Shown: positions 53,813 to 64,000, counted from the stretch's first letter. The stretch is DNA of 64,000 nucleotides from Glycomyces tenuis DSM 44171 (GCF_000427885.1 NZ_KE386602.1:1-64000), one strand, 5' to 3'. A program made the numbers and translations. Notes: generated by a model not told the origin, from the sequence alone.

Positions 53813-55593
53813 GCACCGAGATGAGCACTCCCGCAGCGAAGACCGGCCAACTGCCCGTCGCCGATCGCGCCGACGTCCGCCGCGCCTTCGCCGTGCTGCT
53901 GCTGTCCGAGAAGCGCCGCGTCGCCTTCGCGATCGGCCTGCACCTGGTCGCCGCGGTCGCCGCCGCCGTCGCGCCGATGCTGCTGGGGGAGATGATCGAC
54001 GACCTCGCCGCGGGCGGCAGCGCCTCCGGCGTCGACCGGCTCGCCATCGGCATCGCCGCCGCCGTCGTGGCCGTCGTCGTCTTCACCTGGGCCGGCACCT
54101 TCGTGTCCCACCGGCTGGGGGAGCGGCTCTCGGCGACCATGCGCGAGCAGTTCGTCGACCGCAGCCTCAGACTGCCGATGCCCGTGGTGGAGCAGGCCGG
54201 GTCCGGCGACCTGATGACCCGCTCCTCGGCCGACGTGCCCGAGGCCGGCGGCCTGTTCCGCGACGGCGTCCCGCAGGTGACCGTCTCGGTGCTGAAGGTC
54301 CTGGTCTTCCTCGGCGCGATGCTGTGGGTCAGCCCCCTGCTGGGGCTGTGCATGCTCGTGGCCGTCCCGCCGATCACCGTCGGCACCCGCTGGTACCTCA
54401 AGCGCGCCCGCGACGGCTACCTCCGTGAACGCGAAGCCGAATCGAGCATCGGCGACACCATCGGCGCCTCGGCCGACGGCGCCCGCACCACCGAGGCGTA
54501 CCGGCTCGAGGACCGGCGCCGCCGCGCCGGCGACGCGACGGTCGCCGGCCACTGGAGCGCCGTCCGCTACACCCTGTTCCTGCGCAGCGTGTTCTTCCCG
54601 TTCCTCGACGGCACCTACGCCCTGCCGACGGCCGCAGTGCTGCTCGTCGGCGGCGCGTTCTACTTCAACGGCTCGGTCAGCCTCGGCATGGTCGCCAGCT
54701 GCGCGGTGCTCACCCGCCAGATCATGTTCCCGCTCGACCACATCCTGATGTGGGTCGAGCGCGTCCAGCGCGGCTTCGCCGCCCTGGCCCGCGTCGAAGG
54801 CGTCGCCGAAGCCGAGAGCACCGACGCGGGCGCGACCGCCGAACGGCCCGTCGACGGGACGGTCGAGCTGCGGGAGGTGCGCTTCGCGTACCCGACCGGC
54901 GGCGACGTCCTCCACGGTGTGAGCCTGACGGTTCCGGCCGGGCAGCGGCTCGCGGTCGTCGGCCCCTCCGGCGCCGGGAAGTCCACGCTCGCCCGGCTCG
55001 TCTCGGGTGCCGACGTGCCCCGCGGCGGCTCCGTGACCATCGGCGGGGTCGAGGTGGCGGCCCTGCCGCTCGACGAGCGCCGCAAGCGCGTCACCCTGGT
55101 CACGCAGGAGCACCACGTGTTCAACGCGACCCTGCGCGACAACCTGATCCTCGCCAAGGCCGAGGCGGGCGACGAGGAGCTCGAGGCCGCGCTGGCCGCC
55201 GTCGGCGCCGACTGGGTCTTCGACCTGCCCGACGGGCTCGACACCGGCCTGGGCGGCACCGCCAGAGAGCTCGACGCGGCTTCGGCCCAGCAGATCGCCC
55301 TGGCCAGGATCATCCTGGCCGACCCCGACGTGGTGATCCTCGACGAGGCCACCGCGATGCTCGACCCGCGGGCGGCCCGCGACACCGAGCGCGCCCTGGG
55401 GGCGGTCCTGGAGGGCCGCACCGTCATCGCGATCGCGCACCGGCTCCACACCGCGCACGACGCCGACCGCATCGCCGTCGTCGAGGACGGCCTGGTGGCC
55501 GAGCTGGGCGACCACGACGAGCTCATCGCCCGCGACGGCCACTACGCCGACCTCTGGAGGGCCTGGCACGGCGAGCTTGCGAGCCGTAAGTGA
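53809..55593 (+). CDS. ABC exporter half-transporter B2, paralogue of B1
   Basis: 594 residues. The start overlaps the A2 stop (ATGA); a second in-frame ATG follows four codons later. Walker [10 protein letters not shown] (385-393), [16 protein letters not shown] in place of LSGGQ (488-495), Walker [12 protein letters not shown] and [12 protein letters not shown]. It pairs with A2 into a heterodimer with one canonical ATP site. The substrate is unknown. The erm neighbour suggests a drug or toxin, but only by proximity. The final codons (ELASRK) fall in the first unit of a downstream tandem repeat. Confidence 0.9.
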   Translation: MSTEMSTPAAKTGQLPVADRADVRRAFAVLLLSEKRRVAFAIGLHLVAAVAAAVAPMLLGEMIDDLAAGGSASGVDRLAIGIAAAVVAVVVFTWAGTFVSHRLGERLSATMREQFVDRSLRLPMPVVEQAGSGDLMTRSSADVPEAGGLFRDGVPQVTVSVLKVLVFLGAMLWVSPLLGLCMLVAVPPITVGTRWYLKRARDGYLREREAESSIGDTIGASADGARTTEAYRLEDRRRRAGDATVAGHWSAVRYTLFLRSVFFPFLDGTYALPTAAVLLVGGAFYFNGSVSLGMVASCAVLTRQIMFPLDHILMWVERVQRGFAALARVEGVAEAESTDAGATAERPVDGTVELREVRFAYPTGGDVLHGVSLTVPAGQRLAVVGPSGAGKSTLARLVSGADVPRGGSVTIGGVEVAALPLDERRKRVTLVTQEHHVFNATLRDNLILAKAEAGDEELEAALAAVGADWVFDLPDGLDTGLGGTARELDAASAQQIALARIILADPDVVILDEATAMLDPRAARDTERALGAVLEGRTVIAIAHRLHTAHDADRIAVVEDGLVAELGDHDELIARDGHYADLWRAWHGELASRK

Positions 55594-55719
55594 GCGCAGC
55601 ACGGTGGGCTTGTGAGCCGTAAGTGAGCGCAGCACGGTGGGCTCGCGAGCGTAAGTCAGCTCAGCACGGTGGGCTTGCGAGCGTAAGTCAGCTCGGCACG
55701 GCGAGTTCACGAGCCGCAG
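55575..55719. repeat. tandem 32/33-bp repeats overlapping the 3' end of the exporter gene
   Basis: Four units begin at 55575, 55608, 55641 and 55673, with a partial fifth at 55705. The consensus is GCTTGCGAGCCGTAAGTGAG then CGCAGCACGGTGG, with units 3-4 one base shorter and carrying GTCAGCTCAGCACGG. The first unit supplies the last codons and stop of B2. A similar single stretch occurs in the clpP2-clpX spacer. Confidence 0.85.
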
Positions 55720-55742
55720 ATGAACCGGCCCCGAAACGAAAT

Positions 55743-55770
55743 CGGGCCCCGGGCTTTCGCCCGGGGCCCG
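55743..55770 (+). terminator. terminator after the ABC exporter cluster
   Basis: A perfect 12-bp stem CGGGCCCCGGGC/GCCCGGGGCCCG with a TTTC loop follows the tandem repeats and closes the four-gene run. Confidence 0.82.
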
Positions 55771-56371
55771 TCACTGGCTCGAGAACACCACCACAAGTCG
55801 GAACACCCACCGACTCGTTATTAGCAAGGAAACAGAAAGGAAACCAGGAAACCCGTTCCGAACCAGTGATAGCAATCATAGACCACGATCGGCTCATTTT
55901 GAAGGGGCCTCTGGTCTCCGTTTCACCATGCGGTCTCCGCGCTGGTCGCGGGCCTGAAGCGATCGAGCCCGGCGCTGGCGCGCGGCAGCGCTCCGACCGT
56001 TGCACCCCAACGGGACCCGTGCCCTTCACGCGGACGTTCCCCATGCCGTACCAAGCGGTAACAATTTCACAACGCGAGTTGCGCACGCCACATTTCCACG
56101 GCCCCATCCGGTGAGCGCGACACCACATAGTGTGCGAATCGCAACGAAACGCCCGCGCCGAGAAGGCCTCTCGCAGCCCACCCGCCCCACCGATCCCAGA
56201 AGGCGCCGCGACACGACCTCCTCCCCGGCCGCGCCCGCCCCGCCGCCGCCCGCCGGCCGAGGCGCCGCACGACGCACCGGATTCGCCGCAGGGCCGCCGA
56301 CCGCACCCGCGGCGCACGACCTAGACTCGATAGGTCTTCCCGCAGCTAGAAACCGTTAGGAAACATCTGTC
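55771..56371 (+). other. 600-bp non-coding spacer before gatC
   Basis: No reading frame with natural protein composition or SD is visible on either strand. The first part is unusually A-rich, with three GGAAAC/GGAAACC blocks (about 55828-55855). Around 56055-56085 GGTAACAATTTCACAACGCGAGTTG stands out as AT-rich. The last part holds the gatC promoter. Confidence 0.5.
56322..56327 (+). promoter_or_regulatory. candidate -10 of the gatCAB operon
   Basis: TAGACT in CGACCTAGACTCG lies 44 bp before the gatC GTG and repeats the sequence before tig. Confidence 0.45.
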
Positions 56372-56671
56372 GTGAGTACGATTTCACGCGAGGAAGTCGC
56401 GCACCTGGCGCGGCTGGCCCGCCTCGAAGTCACCGACGACGAGCTCGACGCCTTCGCCGGGCAGCTCGACGTCATCCTCGAATCGATGAAGACCCTCGGC
56501 GAGGTCGACACCGACGGCGTCCAGCCGACCTCGCACGCGGTGCCGCTGGTGAACGTGTTCCGGGAAGACCGGCCCCAGCCCTCGCTGCCCCGCGACGCCG
56601 TCCTCGCGGGCGGCCCCGACACCGCCGAGGACCGCTTCCGCGTCCCCCGCATCCTGGACGAGGAGGCCTAG
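56372..56671 (+). CDS. gatC: aspartyl/glutamyl-tRNA amidotransferase subunit C
   Basis: 99 residues, GTG start with AGGAAA upstream. [35 protein letters not shown] is the standard GatC opening. The C-terminal extended segment ([22 protein letters not shown]) wraps the GatA/GatB interface. It stabilises the complex that amidates mischarged Glu-tRNA(Gln) and Asp-tRNA(Asn). It is three bp ahead of gatA. Confidence 0.95.
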   Translation: MSTISREEVAHLARLARLEVTDDELDAFAGQLDVILESMKTLGEVDTDGVQPTSHAVPLVNVFREDRPQPSLPRDAVLAGGPDTAEDRFRVPRILDEEA

Positions 56672-56674
56672 CCC

Positions 56675-58210
<1,536 letters not shown>

Positions 58211-58215
58211 CCGAG

Positions 58216-59703
58216 ATGACGAAACTCAACACCTACGAGGCGGCCCTCGCCGCCTACGAGCCCGTCCTCGGCCTCGAGACCCACATCGAGCTCGACACGG
58301 CCACGAAGATGTTCTGCGGCTGCGCGACGACGTTCGGCGCCGAGCCCAACGCACAGGTCTGCCCGGTCTGCCTGGCCCTGCCCGGCGCGCTGCCGGTCGC
58401 CAACAAGGCCGCCGTCGAGGCCACCATGAAGATCGGCCTGGCCCTGAACTGCCGCATCGCCGAGTGGACCCGCTTCGCCCGGAAGAACTACTTCTACCCG
58501 GACATGCCGAAGAACTTCCAGACCAGCCAGTACGAGGAGCCGCTCTGCGAGGACGGCTACGTCGACGTCGTCGTCGACGGCGAGTCCTACCGCGTCGAGA
58601 TCGAACGCGTCCACCTCGAAGAGGACACCGGCAAGACCCTCCACGTCGGCGGCGCCACCGGGCGCATCCACGGCGCCACCGAGTCCCTGGTCGACTACAA
58701 CCGGGCCGGGATCCCCCTGGTCGAGATCGTCACCAAGCCCGTCCCGGGCACCGGCGCGCTCGCCCCCGAGGTCGCGCGCGCCTACGCCACCGAGCTGCGC
58801 GACATCGTCCGCTCCCTGGGCGTCTCCGACGTCCGCATGGAGCAGGGGTCCATGCGCTGCGACGTCAACGTCTCCCTGAACCGGCCCGGCGACGAGTGGG
58901 GCACGCGCACCGAGACCAAGAACGTCAACTCGCTGCGCAGCGTCGAACGCGCCGTGCGCTACGAGATCCGCCGCCAGTCCGCGCTGCTGGACTCCGGCGA
59001 CAAGATCCTCCAGGAGACCCGCCACTTCCACGAGACCACCGGCGAGACCAGCCCGGGACGATCCAAAGAGGAGGCCACCGACTACCGGTACTTCCCCGAG
59101 CCCGACCTGGCCGTCATGGAGCCTTCGAAGGAGTGGGTCGAAGCGCTGCGCGCGAGCCTGCCCGAGCCGCCCCGCAAGCGCCGCGAGCGACTCCAGGCCG
59201 ACTGGGGCCTGGGGGACAAGGAGATGCAGTCGGTGGTCAACGCCGACGCCGTGGAGCTCATCGAGGCCACCATCGCCGCCGGCGCCGGCGCGTCCGGCGC
59301 CGTCAAGTGGTGGCTCGGCGAACTCTCACGGCGCGCCAACGAGACCGGCGCCGAACTCGGAGCCCTGGCCATCACCCCGGCCCAGGTCGCCGAGCTCCAG
59401 GGCATGGTCGAGGACGGCCGGCTCAACGACAAGCTCGCCCGCCAGGTCATCGACGGCGTCCTCGCCGGCGAAGGCGGCCCGGCCGAGGTCGCCGCCGCCC
59501 GCGGCCTGGAGGTCGTCTCCGACACCGGCGCGCTCGAGGCCGCCGTCGACGAGGCGATCGCCGCCAACCCCGCTGTGGCCGAGAAGATCCGCGGCGGCAA
59601 GCACGCCGCCGCCGGCGCCCTCATCGGCGCGGTCATGAAGGCCACCAAGGGACAGGCCGACGCCGGGACGGTCCGCCAGATCATCCTGGACAAGCTCTCC
59701 TAG
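58216..59703 (+). CDS. gatB: aspartyl/glutamyl-tRNA amidotransferase subunit B
   Basis: 495 residues. The cradle domain begins [13 protein letters not shown] and carries the zinc site CGC...CPVC. The kinase site region is [24 protein letters not shown], then HLEEDTGK and [16 protein letters not shown] YqeY-like tail domain (about 345-495) binds tRNA. It activates the misacylated Glu or Asp with ATP before amidation. It lies five bp after gatA. Confidence 0.97.
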   Translation: MTKLNTYEAALAAYEPVLGLETHIELDTATKMFCGCATTFGAEPNAQVCPVCLALPGALPVANKAAVEATMKIGLALNCRIAEWTRFARKNYFYPDMPKNFQTSQYEEPLCEDGYVDVVVDGESYRVEIERVHLEEDTGKTLHVGGATGRIHGATESLVDYNRAGIPLVEIVTKPVPGTGALAPEVARAYATELRDIVRSLGVSDVRMEQGSMRCDVNVSLNRPGDEWGTRTETKNVNSLRSVERAVRYEIRRQSALLDSGDKILQETRHFHETTGETSPGRSKEEATDYRYFPEPDLAVMEPSKEWVEALRASLPEPPRKRRERLQADWGLGDKEMQSVVNADAVELIEATIAAGAGASGAVKWWLGELSRRANETGAELGALAITPAQVAELQGMVEDGRLNDKLARQVIDGVLAGEGGPAEVAAARGLEVVSDTGALEAAVDEAIAANPAVAEKIRGGKHAAAGALIGAVMKATKGQADAGTVRQIILDKLS

Positions 59704-59718
59704 CCGCACCCGAGCACG

Positions 59719-59759
59719 CGAACGGCGCCGGTCCCGAGTCGAGAGGTCGGCGCCGTTCG
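59719..59759 (+). terminator. terminator after gatB
   Basis: Perfect 12-bp arms CGAACGGCGCCG/CGGCGCCGTTCG with a 17-base loop, 15 bp after the gatB stop. Confidence 0.8.
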
Positions 59760-59941
59760 TCATCCGTTGGTGTGAGCCGCGATTCCCCGATGTGTCGAAT
59801 CCGGATGTCGTCCACGCGGCCTTGCTACGCTGGACCGGTCGGCACCGCCGCGTTCGGGGTGCGCCGGCTTCACCGCTGAGGGCCCGTCCGCGGCCCCGAG
59901 CATCGCCGAGACGGCGAACGGCCAGAGGAGGTGAGAGTCAA

Positions 59942-60040
59942 ATGGGCGATGATCCCAGTTCTAGTCGAGATACGAACGTTTTTTCCCATTTTGCTTCCAC
60001 CGTGCTCTGTGTCCGGTCTACAGCGAGGCGTGCCGCCTGA
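59942..60040 (+). CDS. 32-codon upstream ORF in the mgtE leader
   Basis: ATG at 59942 follows AGGAGGTGA (59926-59934) at seven-base spacing, as good a ribosome site as any in the window. The frame encodes MGDDPSSSRDTNVFSHFAST and 12 more residues and stops with TGA at 60038-60040. The coding part holds an AT-rich stretch (ACGTTTTTTCCCATTTTG) unlike neighbouring genes. A small hairpin GCGCT-GAG-AGCGC follows the stop, and the mgtE SD lies 42 bases on. Mg2+ transporter genes elsewhere are controlled by leader peptides or riboswitches, so a regulatory uORF is likely, but that is inference. Confidence 0.6.
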   Translation: MGDDPSSSRDTNVFSHFASTVLCVRSTARRAA

Positions 60041-60095
60041 TCCTGTGATCGAGCGCTGAGAGCGCGGCCGTCTCTCGTGCTAGGAGGTGGTCCCG

Positions 60096-61439
60096 GTGCC
60101 GAACCAGACCATCCAACCCATTTCCCCCGCGGCCATGGACTCCCTCGCCGCACTCCGCGCCGACCTCGCCGAGGCCTCGGTCGTCGAACTCGCCGAAGAG
60201 CTCCCGCGCATGGAACTGGCCGACCAGGCCGTGCGTTTCCGCCTGCTCCCCAAGGACCGCGCGCTGGCCGTCTTCGAAGAGCTCGACACCGTCCACCAGC
60301 AGGAACTGCTCGACGCGCTCAAGACCGAGACCGTCCGCGACCTGCTCGACTCCATGGAGGCCGACGACCGGGCGAAGCTCTTCGACGAGATGCCCGCCGT
60401 CGTCGCCACCCGCCTCCAAGAGCAGCTGAGTCCGGCCGAGCGCCGCTCGACCGCGCAGCTGCTCGGCTACGACCCCGAGTCGGCCGGGCGCATCATGACC
60501 CCCGACTACGTGTCGCTGCGGGCCTCCATGAACGCCGCCGCGGCGATCGAACGCATCCGCCACCTGCGCTCGCGCCCCCGGCATCTGGACATCCTGCCGG
60601 TCACCGACGGGCACCGCAAGCTCATCGGCACCGTCGCCCTGCCCGACCTGGTCGCCGCCGACCCCGACGCGATCGTCGCCGACCTCATGGCCGAGGACCA
60701 CCACGTGGTCGTCACCGACACCGACCAGGAGGAGGCCGCGCGCCTCGTCCAGGAGGCCAACCTGGCCGCGCTGCCCGTCGTCGACCACGAGGACCGGCTC
60801 GTCGGGCTCATCACCTTCGACGACGCGATGGAGATCCTCGAAGCCGAGGACACCGAGGACGCCGCCCGGTACGGCTCGGCCGAGCCGCTGGAGCGGCCCT
60901 ACCTGTCGGCGGGCGTGTTCATGCTCGCCCGCAAGCGCGCGTTCTGGCTGCTCATCCTCGCCATCGCCGGGACGCTCACCGTCTCGGTCCTCGACCACTA
61001 CGAGGCCGAGCTGAGCAACGCGACCGTCCTGGCCCTGTTCGTCCCGCTGCTGACCGGCGCGGGCGGCAACTCGGGCTCGCAGGCCTCGGCGATGATCATC
61101 CGCGCCATGGCGGTCGGCGAGGTCCGCTTCTCGGACTTCTTCAAGATCGTCTGGCGCGAGGGCCGTGTCGGGATCCTGCTCGGCGCGATGCTCGGCCTCA
61201 TCGGCGGCCCGGTCGTCGGCTTCATGTACGGGCCGAAGATCGGCGTCATCATCGCGGTGACCCTGCTGCTGATCTGCACCTGGTCGACACTGGCCGGCTC
61301 GTTCCTGCCGCTCGTCGCCAAGAAGGTCGGCGTCGACCCGGCCGTGGTCTCGGCGCCGATGATCTCGACCCTGTGCGACGCGACGGGCCTGATCATCTAC
61401 TTCTCGATCGCGACGCTGGTGCTCGGCCCGATGATGTGA
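60096..61439 (+). CDS. mgtE: MgtE-type Mg2+ transporter
   Basis: 447 residues from the GTG at 60096 with AGGAGGTGG seven bases upstream. Domains: N domain (LAEELPRMELADQAVRFRLLPKDRALAVFEEL), CBS pair (about 145-265, with GRIMTPDYVSL and VVDHEDRLVGLITFDDAMEIL) and plug helix. Five transmembrane helices follow, with FVPLLTGAGGNSGSQASAMIIRAMAVGEV, the pore signature, and the Asp near the C-terminus in LCDATGLIIYFSIA that lines the pore. The CBS and N domains sense cytosolic Mg2+ and gate the channel. Confidence 0.95.
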   Translation: MPNQTIQPISPAAMDSLAALRADLAEASVVELAEELPRMELADQAVRFRLLPKDRALAVFEELDTVHQQELLDALKTETVRDLLDSMEADDRAKLFDEMPAVVATRLQEQLSPAERRSTAQLLGYDPESAGRIMTPDYVSLRASMNAAAAIERIRHLRSRPRHLDILPVTDGHRKLIGTVALPDLVAADPDAIVADLMAEDHHVVVTDTDQEEAARLVQEANLAALPVVDHEDRLVGLITFDDAMEILEAEDTEDAARYGSAEPLERPYLSAGVFMLARKRAFWLLILAIAGTLTVSVLDHYEAELSNATVLALFVPLLTGAGGNSGSQASAMIIRAMAVGEVRFSDFFKIVWREGRVGILLGAMLGLIGGPVVGFMYGPKIGVIIAVTLLLICTWSTLAGSFLPLVAKKVGVDPAVVSAPMISTLCDATGLIIYFSIATLVLGPMM

Positions 61440-61464
61440 GCCCTGGCGGGCGCCGCCGGGGCGC

Positions 61465-63060
61465 TCAGTCCCCCGGCGGCGTAGGCGAGGCGGTGGCCCC
61501 GTCCTCGAGCTCGGCCGCCTGCTCGTCGACGGGGATGACGGTGCGCTCCAGCGTGATGTCGGATTCGCCGACGGTGCCGACCGAGATCGAGTCGTACGCC
61601 GTCAGCGCCTTGGTGTCGGGGTCGAAGTAGAGCACGTCGAGCTCCATCTTCAGCGGCTCCTCGGTGTCGAAGAGCCGCAGCCCGGACGCGCCGGTCGAGC
61701 CCTCGACCATGAGCGTCGTCCCCTCGCCGAGGTCCTGGACGGCCCGCTCGTGCGTGTGCCCGGCCAGCACCAGCGGCACGACGCCGGTGAGCGGCAGCGA
61801 CATCGGCGGCTCGTGGACCATCGCCACGTCGGCCCCGCCGGCGTCCTCGATCGCCTCTCTGAGCCGCTCGCCGGACTGCGTCAGCATCTGCTGGGCGTAC
61901 TCGCTGGACGGCTGGTTGCCCTTGTCGGGGGTGAAGCGCGGATCCGCGACGCCGGCGAACCGGAGCCCTTCGACCTCCTGCACCTCGCCGTCCAGGATCA
62001 CCACGTTGTCGTAGGCGGCGAGCGCCGCGACCGTGGTCGCCGAGTCGTGGTTGCCCTTGACGAACACGTACGGCACGCTGATCTGGGCGACCCCGCGCGA
62101 GAAGATGTCGGCCTCCTGCTCAGAGCCCCAGTCGTTCATGTCGCCGGTGTCGGCGACGACGTCGATGTTGAACTGCTCGACGATCGTCTCCATGAGATGC
62201 CAGGACGAGGGGTTGAGGTGGAGGTCGGAGACGTGCATGACCCGGATCGTGTCGTCGTCGACGCCGATCTGCGGCATGTTCGTGGCGAGCGCGTAGAACC
62301 CGGAGATGTTCGTGACGAACTTCTGGAGGTTCGCGACGTACTCCTCGTAGTTCTCGGCGATGTCCTCGGCGTCGCCGACCACCGAAGGGGCGTAGGACAG
62401 CAGGCCCTCGTAGCGCGGCTGCGAGATCGACTCCGGCTGGAGCGTCGAGGCGGCGTAGCCCATGAGCGCGGCGGTCATCGACAGCGACGCCAGCCCCGTC
62501 AGCAGGGTGCGCCGCATGGTGCGGAAGGTGAGCGCGCCGACGAGCAGCCCGCACAGCGTCACGATCGCCAGCGCCTCGACGGCGACGCGCACCACCGCGT
62601 CGGTGACCTCGGAGGCCAGGTTCTCGGAGGCGGTGGTGACCCCGTCGGGGGTGTTGATGATGGCCTGGGCCTCTTCGGGGTCGACCGAGTCCAGACGCAG
62701 GTTCATCCCGATGGGGCCGTCGTGGCTGTCGAAGACCACCTGCCCCAGCGGCGGGACGGTCACGATCGTCTCGCCGTGGATGTCGGGGTGCAGCGCCATG
62801 GTCGTGTGGAACGGCCCGATGTGGGCGCTCGTGTCGCCCACCAGGATCAGCCCGCCCGCGGCCGCGGCGGTGCCGACGACGAGGACCGCCGCGGCGGTCG
62901 CGAGGCGCCGCGCGGCCCGGGAGGCCCGCAGGCGCCGCCACCGCGATCGCGTCGCCCGCCCGGCACGGCCCACGCCTCGCCCCATCGCCTGCGCGCCGCG
63001 GCGGACGGGGCGGGCGGCGGACTTCAGACGCTGGGTGACCGAGACGTGCCGGTCGGGCAT
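61465..63060 (-). CDS. membrane-anchored metallophosphoesterase
   Basis: 531 residues from the ATG at 63060 with GGAAGAG upstream. A very basic N-terminus leads into a first helix (TAAAVLVVGTAAAAGGLILV), an extracytoplasmic part of about 90 residues, and further helices (ALAIVTLCGLLVGALTF, TGLASLSMTAALMGYA). The calcineurin-like phosphoesterase domain (about 270-460) has DLHLNPSSWH, DTGDMNDWG, VKGNHDS and LAGHTHE metal-site motifs, all in order. It faces the outside. The substrate is unknown. Its start overlaps the upstream PQQ-type gene by 37 bases. Confidence 0.88.
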   Translation of the reverse strand: MPDRHVSVTQRLKSAARPVRRGAQAMGRGVGRAGRATRSRWRRLRASRAARRLATAAAVLVVGTAAAAGGLILVGDTSAHIGPFHTTMALHPDIHGETIVTVPPLGQVVFDSHDGPIGMNLRLDSVDPEEAQAIINTPDGVTTASENLASEVTDAVVRVAVEALAIVTLCGLLVGALTFRTMRRTLLTGLASLSMTAALMGYAASTLQPESISQPRYEGLLSYAPSVVGDAEDIAENYEEYVANLQKFVTNISGFYALATNMPQIGVDDDTIRVMHVSDLHLNPSSWHLMETIVEQFNIDVVADTGDMNDWGSEQEADIFSRGVAQISVPYVFVKGNHDSATTVAALAAYDNVVILDGEVQEVEGLRFAGVADPRFTPDKGNQPSSEYAQQMLTQSGERLREAIEDAGGADVAMVHEPPMSLPLTGVVPLVLAGHTHERAVQDLGEGTTLMVEGSTGASGLRLFDTEEPLKMELDVLYFDPDTKALTAYDSISVGTVGESDITLERTVIPVDEQAAELEDGATASPTPPGD

Positions 63061-64000
63061 AAGACTCTTCCTTCGACGGCGTATGAGGTGGAGAACCGGA
63101 GGACGCGGTCGTCGGCCTCGTCGATGACGCATCCGCTGGCCTCTTCGCAGCGGTCGTCGCGGTTCGACGTGGTGACCCACAGCATCCCGTCGGGGCCCAT
63201 GGCGATCGATCGTAGCCGACCGAACTCGTTCACGAGGGTGGCTTGCGGCTCGCCGACGAGCTCGCCGTTCTCGTCGAACTCGACGATCCACAGCCGCTGG
63301 CCGCGCAGGCACGCGGTGATGAGGGTCTGCTCGACGAAGACCGCGTCGGCGCAGGAGGACTCGAACGGCTCCCAGGTGACCACCGGATCGATGTAGTCGG
63401 GTTCGCCGCCGGGACCCTCGTACAGCGGCCAGCCGTAGTTGCCGCCGGCCTCGATGCGGTTGATCTCGTCGGCGAGGTCGTCGCCGAACTCGGTGGCGTA
63501 CAAGTCGCCCGATCCGTTCCAGGCCAGCCCTTCGACGTTGCGGTGGCCCATGGAGTAGACCGGCGAGGCGGGGTCGGGGTTGTCCGGCGCGGGCTCGCCG
63601 GAGGTGTCGAGGCGCAGGATCTTGCCGCCGAGGGAGTCCTCGTTCTGGGCGTGGTCGCCGTTGCCGGCGTCGCCGGTGGCGGCCCACAGGTAGCCGTCGG
63701 GGCCGAAGGCGAGCGCGCCGCCGTTGTGGTTGGAGGCCGTGGGGATCCCGGTGAGGATCGGCTCCGGAGCCGCGTCGGAGGAGAGGTCGAGCGTGGCGAT
63801 CCGGTTGTCCTCCTCGGTGGTGTAGTAGAGGAAGAGCGTCGAGTCCTGCTCGAAGTCGGGGGAGACGGCCAGGCCGAGCAGGCCGCCCTCGCCGTTCGCG
63901 TCGACCTCGACGGTGCCGATCTCCTCGGGGGCGGCGGGGGTGCCGTCCTCGCCGATGGCGATCGAGAGGATCCGGCCCGATTCGCGCTCGCCGACGACGG
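63024..64000 (-). CDS. PQQ-dependent sugar dehydrogenase-like beta-propeller protein (5' end outside the window)
   Basis: The 3' 325 codons of a GSDH/sorbosone dehydrogenase-type protein. Typical blocks are GEGGLLGLAVSPDF, YYTTEEDNRI, HNGGALAFGPDGYLWAATGDAGN, SLGGKILRLDTSGE, GHRNVEGLAW and NYGWPLYEG, closing with AMGPDGMLWVTTSN. The family oxidises aldose sugars with PQQ and Ca2+ and is normally secreted. The signal peptide and first blades lie beyond base 64000. The frame ends at 63024, inside the start of the metallophosphoesterase gene, so the two are probably co-expressed. Confidence 0.88.
   Translation of the reverse strand, partial: VVGERESGRILSIAIGEDGTPAAPEEIGTVEVDANGEGGLLGLAVSPDFEQDSTLFLYYTTEEDNRIATLDLSSDAAPEPILTGIPTASNHNGGALAFGPDGYLWAATGDAGNGDHAQNEDSLGGKILRLDTSGEPAPDNPDPASPVYSMGHRNVEGLAWNGSGDLYATEFGDDLADEINRIEAGGNYGWPLYEGPGGEPDYIDPVVTWEPFESSCADAVFVEQTLITACLRGQRLWIVEFDENGELVGEPQATLVNEFGRLRSIAMGPDGMLWVTTSNRDDRCEEASGCVIDEADDRVLRFSTSYAVEGRVLCPTGTSRSPSV

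Noticed and set aside
55688-56317. Minus-strand 209-codon ORF in the gatC spacer
   Set aside because: Gly/Arg-rich composition and no SD, typical of spurious GC-rich frames.
59760-60095. M-box (ykoK) riboswitch ahead of mgtE
   Set aside because: The conserved M-box core helices were not recognisable. A covariance-model search would decide.

Overview
The window is chromosomal DNA from a high-GC Gram-positive bacterium (Actinomycetota). The evidence is G/C-saturated third codon positions, many GTG starts, overlapping stop/start junctions, paired clpP genes, a two-subunit ETF, and the conserved order etfB-etfA, cysteine desulfurase, mnmA, a B12-independent methionine-synthase-like gene, ligA, gatC-gatA-gatB. 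A filamentous soil actinomycete, perhaps of the Glycomyces/Stackebrandtia type, fits. That placement is a guess from gene content and was not tested.

Layout. (1) 1-3625: accessory edge. A complete IS3-family element interrupts a phosphotransferase-like gene, followed by a small lipoprotein/membrane-protein pair behind a palindrome-bracketed promoter and an internally deleted ISL3-family element. (2) 3.8-17.7 kb: tRNA-Gly(TCC), a ThuA-like/HAD pair, then tig and clpP1-clpP2-clpX. A six-gene branched-chain-amino-acid-type ABC uptake operon separates tig from clpP1. (3) 17.8-25 kb: etfBA, bioY, an XRE regulator with a 16-bp iteron array, cysteine desulfurase, mnmA and a MetE-like protein. (4) 25-33.5 kb: sulfotransferase, a large DUF4173-type membrane protein, a VIT-type metal transporter, a self-contained ABC efflux/TetR operon with twin operators, and a Tat-exported PhoX-like phosphatase with a possible PHO box. 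(5) 33.6-35.8 kb: ligA. (6) 36-55.6 kb: about 20 kb of accessory genes between ligA and gatC. These are a GGDEF-EAL protein, an ECF sigma factor with a SnoaL-like tail, a TatA-like mini-protein, two sodium:solute symporter modules around a LytS/LytTR two-component system, an Erm-type rRNA methylase, a membrane-tethered receiver, and two tandem heterodimeric ABC exporters with one degenerate ATP site each. (7) 56-64 kb: gatCAB, mgtE behind a small upstream ORF, a membrane metallophosphoesterase and the 3' part of a PQQ-type sugar dehydrogenase.

How the genes work together. The housekeeping core covers protein folding and turnover (Tig, ClpXP), tRNA charging and thiolation (GatCAB, MnmA with its sulfur donor) and NAD-dependent ligation. 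Around it lie regulated transport modules. In the symporter module a DUF485 protein, ActP-like symporter, kinase, regulator, small membrane protein and second symporter look like one carboxylate sensing and uptake unit.

The observations I would follow first are a related repeat carried in frame by both the kinase and the regulator of that system, the duplicated half-site ABC exporters with matching leaderless-type promoters, the nine-unit 16-bp iteron array before the XRE gene, the 32-codon ORF with a perfect Shine-Dalgarno before mgtE, and the untranslated leader of the Erm gene.
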